Shown one piece after another: positions 61,201 through 64,000 of a stretch of 64,000 nt of DNA (positions are counted from its first letter, which is position 1; each line of letters starts with the position of its first letter). Both the position numbers and the translations under genes were made by a program. Origin of the DNA: Paragonimus skrjabini miyazakii (taxonomy: Eukaryota; Platyhelminthes; Trematoda; Plagiorchiida; Troglotrematidae); the NCBI GenBank assembly GCA_014338405.1, contig JTDE01000915.1, positions 29,765-93,764 on the forward strand, in the 5' to 3' direction. The notes beneath the pieces are model-generated. The model was not told the DNA's origin, did not search any database, and saw nothing but the letters and a program-made list of their open reading frames with translations.

Positions 61201-62861
61201 TCAGTCACTCCATCACCCAATGCGTTAATGCATATTTAAGCATAACTGGTGGTGAATACGTTTTATGAATCATACTAAGCCAACAGCAAACTGAAATCTA
61301 CTGGTACACAATCAGGCATACGTGAGAAAGGATGGTTGGATAAATTTTAATCAATCATAAAACTTAATGACAATTTTAGGTAAAAGGTATTACCAATGAC
61401 GTTAAAAATTCAACTGCACAAAATGATTGGCATCACATGATTTAAGCAGAAATGGAAGAAAAACGTTTTCCAGGAAAAAAGAATAAATAATGAAGTCAGA
61501 GTTTAGCAGCCTAGGTTTGTGCTATGGACTTGATACCATTTCGTAAAATCATTACAAGAGATTTTGCTATATACAGGGTCAATTGCAGTATGTTTTTAAG
61601 AAACATCTTACTGTCGCGGGATACATCGTAGAAAAGTATTTCCCGGAATATTCTCACGCTACTTATAACAAATAAACAAGGATTTAGAAGAAGGGATCCA
61701 TCGATAACGTAATTATGCATTATTAATAGCAAAATAAACGTAGTTACCCAGTACTCAAAAGGTGTTACAAAGTATGAGAGTAAACGCGAAATGATGATGT
61801 TACACATAGAATTGAGAATATCTATGATGCGACTAACCGACTTAGTTGTCGATGAATTTTGAAAACGCTGAATTCCACCAAAGCTAAAATGTCAGCCGAT
61901 TCTTTCCAAATATTTACTAGTATAGACAAATTGTTTCAACATCAAGCGGGAAGTGATGGATGAAGATTGCGTGAAAAAAATGTGCACATATAAGCAATCC
62001 ATCAGGTATTCAACGGCTACTAAAAGTTGCTCTCTCCTCGCCCCGCGCATTGAAGTGCTGTTACGTTTCTCGTGCAAGCGTCACCATTGGCACACACACA
62101 GAACTGTATAGCACTCAGTTTGCTAAGACATATTTGATAGTAAACAAAAAACAACTGGATGTGGTAATCTAATGTTTATACTAAGAGATATGTCGTAAGT
62201 AAGTAATGAATAGAGTAGACAAAACACTGGCATTACACGATTTATGCTCGAGCAGATTTCGCTGTATCTCTACTGGTGTTTACTGCAAACGAGTTAAAAT
62301 GTACAAAATTCCAAACCACATGACAATCACAAAAGGTCGAAGTTCAAAACCAGTTCAGTTGTTACCAAGGCAGCATCAACGTCATAAACAGTTCTTTTTG
62401 TACACACAAAATGGGGTGGCGGTGTCTGATCGTAATCGCCTCGGCATACCGTAGCAGACTTTTGTTTCTAGTCGAGAACAGAACAAGAAATGACGTAGAT
62501 GAGTCAATCACATTTTGCGTCATCAAATGAGGCTTGGCAATCGATGACGCTAGCTTCTTTCGGGTGTTTGCTGTCGAGTAGCCTGATTGTGTGACCGTAT
62601 GTTGAACCCATTTTGATAAGTGTTCGGTAACCCTGGTTCCAAGTAAGTTAGGTTTTAAGTATTCATCTTTCTACTACTCCTCCTGAATTGCAGCATTCGT
62701 GAAGCATATCGGTCAACAATCTAAGGATGTGGAAACAGCAAAACTAGCGTTACCAAAAAATGAGTTGTTTTCCAGCAGATTAGCAAAAAACGTTATTTGC
62801 AGTTTACCGTTACATATGCGCACCGTGGGATATCTGGACAGAGACTGGGTGTTTACATTGA
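58226..62861. other. Gene-poor interval
   Basis: No transposon is recognised. A minus-strand frame at 61038-61235 reads LGDGVTDVKLILRRLKVEEK and GRTLNKLAEMVMKS. It is hydrophilic and coding-like, but it begins just after a stop without ATG or acceptor and no family is known. A 32-nt piece at 58331-58362 (+), ATG to GTAAGG, directly follows a CAG and could be a tiny first exon. Confidence 0.3.
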
Positions 62862-63245
62862 TCAGTTATGAGCTGTCGGGGATTTGGTTAACTGTAAGTT
62901 GAACAGCACTCAACCTTTGCATTTAGACAGACCTTGCAGACAGCGCCTTTCGAAAAGAAGCACTAGACTCGAGTTTCGCTCTCATCAGAGTTCGTCAATA
63001 GTGCATATCCTCGCCATGGCCGGGACTAGAACCACGGCAACGTCGTTCATGAGGCAACCGTGTTTACCACTGCGCCATTGACCTCACATTAGGCATGATC
63101 GAATTCTAATGTGTGAACGTCCAACCACTTTCACTTGTGAGTAATGATCAGGTTGCCCGATCGTCTCGAAATGGAGACACAGTCACTGTCTGTTAACTCC
63201 AATCGAGCGTCATGTGAGTAATATGGTGAATTGTAAGATGATATT
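62862..63245 (-). mobile_element. SINE-like repeat, best-preserved promoter copy
   Basis: Minus-strand copy. The 3' arm at 62862-62990 (gctgtcggggatttggttaa, then tttcgaaaagaagcactaga) leads into a tRNA-like core: B box GGTTCTAGTCCC (63022-63033) and A box TGGCGCAGTGG (63067-63077), 33 nt apart. The 5' segment continues to about 63245. The A box is a perfect TRGYNNARNNG match and the B box differs at one position from GTTCRANTC. This copy is the best guide to the family's tRNA-derived head. Confidence 0.78.
63022..63077 (-). promoter_or_regulatory. tRNA-like A and B boxes, best copy
   Basis: On the minus strand TGGCGCAGTGG is followed 33 nt later by GGTTCTAGTCCC, the arrangement of an internal Pol III promoter inherited from a tRNA gene. 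No acceptor stem or anticodon arm of a real tRNA is formed. Confidence 0.6.
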
Positions 63246-63495
63246 TGACGGCTATAGAAACTTGATTTAAATCCAACCAACTGTTTACTGTCAACATAGT
63301 TTCCCGAATGTTGACAGTCTGATGACAGTTTGATCGTACACCCTTTGCTAACGTCCACACATGCTATATATTGAAAAAATACAGAACTTAAGTCGCATTC
63401 CACCCAATGTACTACAGAGAATGAAAAAGTATTGCGGATTTTTGTCCCACGCCACGTAACATCGTACGCAAACAATACGGCACATCATGATGTAA

Positions 63496-63539
63496 TTGAT
63501 ATAATATATATATTGATATTGATATTGATATAATATATA
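63496..63539. repeat. TTGATA/TATA microsatellite
   Basis: Three to four ttgata units are flanked on both sides by ttgatataatatata, making a short AT-rich low-complexity tract. Confidence 0.85.
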
Positions 63540-63642
63540 CTTTGATGCACGGAAATTCCAATTGGATCTTAGGCCTAGCAACATTTTCCTGGTTGAAAAA
63601 CAGATATCAAGGAAACTACAAATAATGATGCTGCATGGATAA

Positions 63643-64000
63643 ATTTCTGAGGTTCAGTATCAGAAACCGAAACGAACAGGCACACAGACACCGAGAATGA
63701 GAGGTTCGCCAACATCCAATAAGACGGGTGCCCCACTACGACTGATGTTATCCATGAACAACTGGGCATACCACAAGCTGGCGCGATGGTTAGTGGACAT
63801 TCCTAAACCCGTTCATGAATTGTTATCCCTCAATTGTGTCCGTAGTTCCTTTGAGCTGATAGAAATTTTGGAGAACAATTCAGTAACTCCACAGATGATG
63901 TACTCGGTCGACGTAGACTCTTTATTTATTAATGTACCGCTGCGTGAAACTGTTGAATTTTTATGTGAGTTAATTTCCAGTCAAAACGTAAATGTAGGTA
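63643..64000 (+). CDS. Penelope-like element RT, 5' part, cut by window end
   Basis: The frame is open for 119 codons from 63643 to the last base, with no stop, in contrast to the broken PLE at 48 kb. It reads MRGSPTSNKTGAPLRLMLSM (family: YGxPKxHKxGxPLRPIxSxxNSPxY), AYHKLARWLVDIPKPV, SSFELIEILENNS and SVDVDSLFINVPLRETVEFL. This is the RT N-terminal and first palm motif, with the catalytic Asp in SVDVDSLF. Some consensus positions are changed (LRPI is LRLM; N-S-P is N-N-W). The start codon is uncertain: 63643 follows a stop and has no ATG, the first ATG in frame being in MRGSP, so the element may be 5'-truncated or continue in another frame upstream. Confidence 0.82.
   Translation, partial: MSEVQYQKPKRTGTQTPRMRGSPTSNKTGAPLRLMLSMNNWAYHKLARWLVDIPKPVHELLSLNCVRSSFELIEILENNSVTPQMMYSVDVDSLFINVPLRETVEFLCELISSQNVNVG

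Noticed and set aside
1..64000. tRNA, rRNA, spliced-leader RNA genes and CRISPR arrays
   Set aside because: No complete tRNA cloverleaf was found (only SINE A/B boxes). No rRNA or spliced-leader sequence and no regularly spaced repeats are visible.

Overview
The window looks like nuclear DNA of a parasitic flatworm, probably a trematode or a close relative. It is AT-rich and almost gene-free, and it carries decayed copies of element families I associate with flatworms: an RTE/CR1-type LINE whose remnants match the endonuclease-RT proteins common in fluke genomes, and Penelope-like elements (PLEs) with a GIY-YIG domain. Species cannot be fixed from the sequence. There are no operons, ribosome binding sites, CRISPR arrays or rRNA/tRNA genes. 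The 100-N run at 49019-49118 is a scaffold gap. Most open frames of 60-145 codons have the number and size expected by chance at this base composition.

Layout. 1-4.8 kb: a few exon-like stretches (13-101, 2934-3176) and a SINE-like repeat (3377-3905). 4.84-9.11 kb: one nearly full-length but dead LINE, broken by many frameshifts and by a ~540-bp foreign insert. 9.1-30.7 kb: mostly featureless, with a 567-bp composite SINE-like element bounded by an exact 15-bp direct repeat (15495-16061), isolated exon candidates near 18.5, 20.2 and 21.8 kb, and an LTR-like promoter block near 23.7-24.0 kb. 30.7-31.2 kb: a second composite SINE-like element. 31.2-48.1 kb: sparse. It holds the clearest gene fragment, the first coding exon of a serotonin/biogenic-amine-type GPCR at 40623-40778 (+), a further exon candidate at 41985-42101, and a GC-rich broken reading frame at 39236-39426 (-). 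48.1-49.5 kb: a PLE with RT and GIY-YIG remnants and a mutated catalytic box. 51.9-58.3 kb: three more SINE-like copies, two of them head-to-tail. 62.9-63.2 kb: another SINE-like copy. 63.64 kb to the end: the intact start of a second PLE reverse transcriptase that runs off the window.

The most unusual item is the repeated SINE-like family. It has about seven copies on both strands, tRNA-like A and B boxes, a conserved 3' arm and a short terminal hairpin. Two copies also carry an extra inverted copy of the 3' arm at the 5' side, giving a foldback-like composite.
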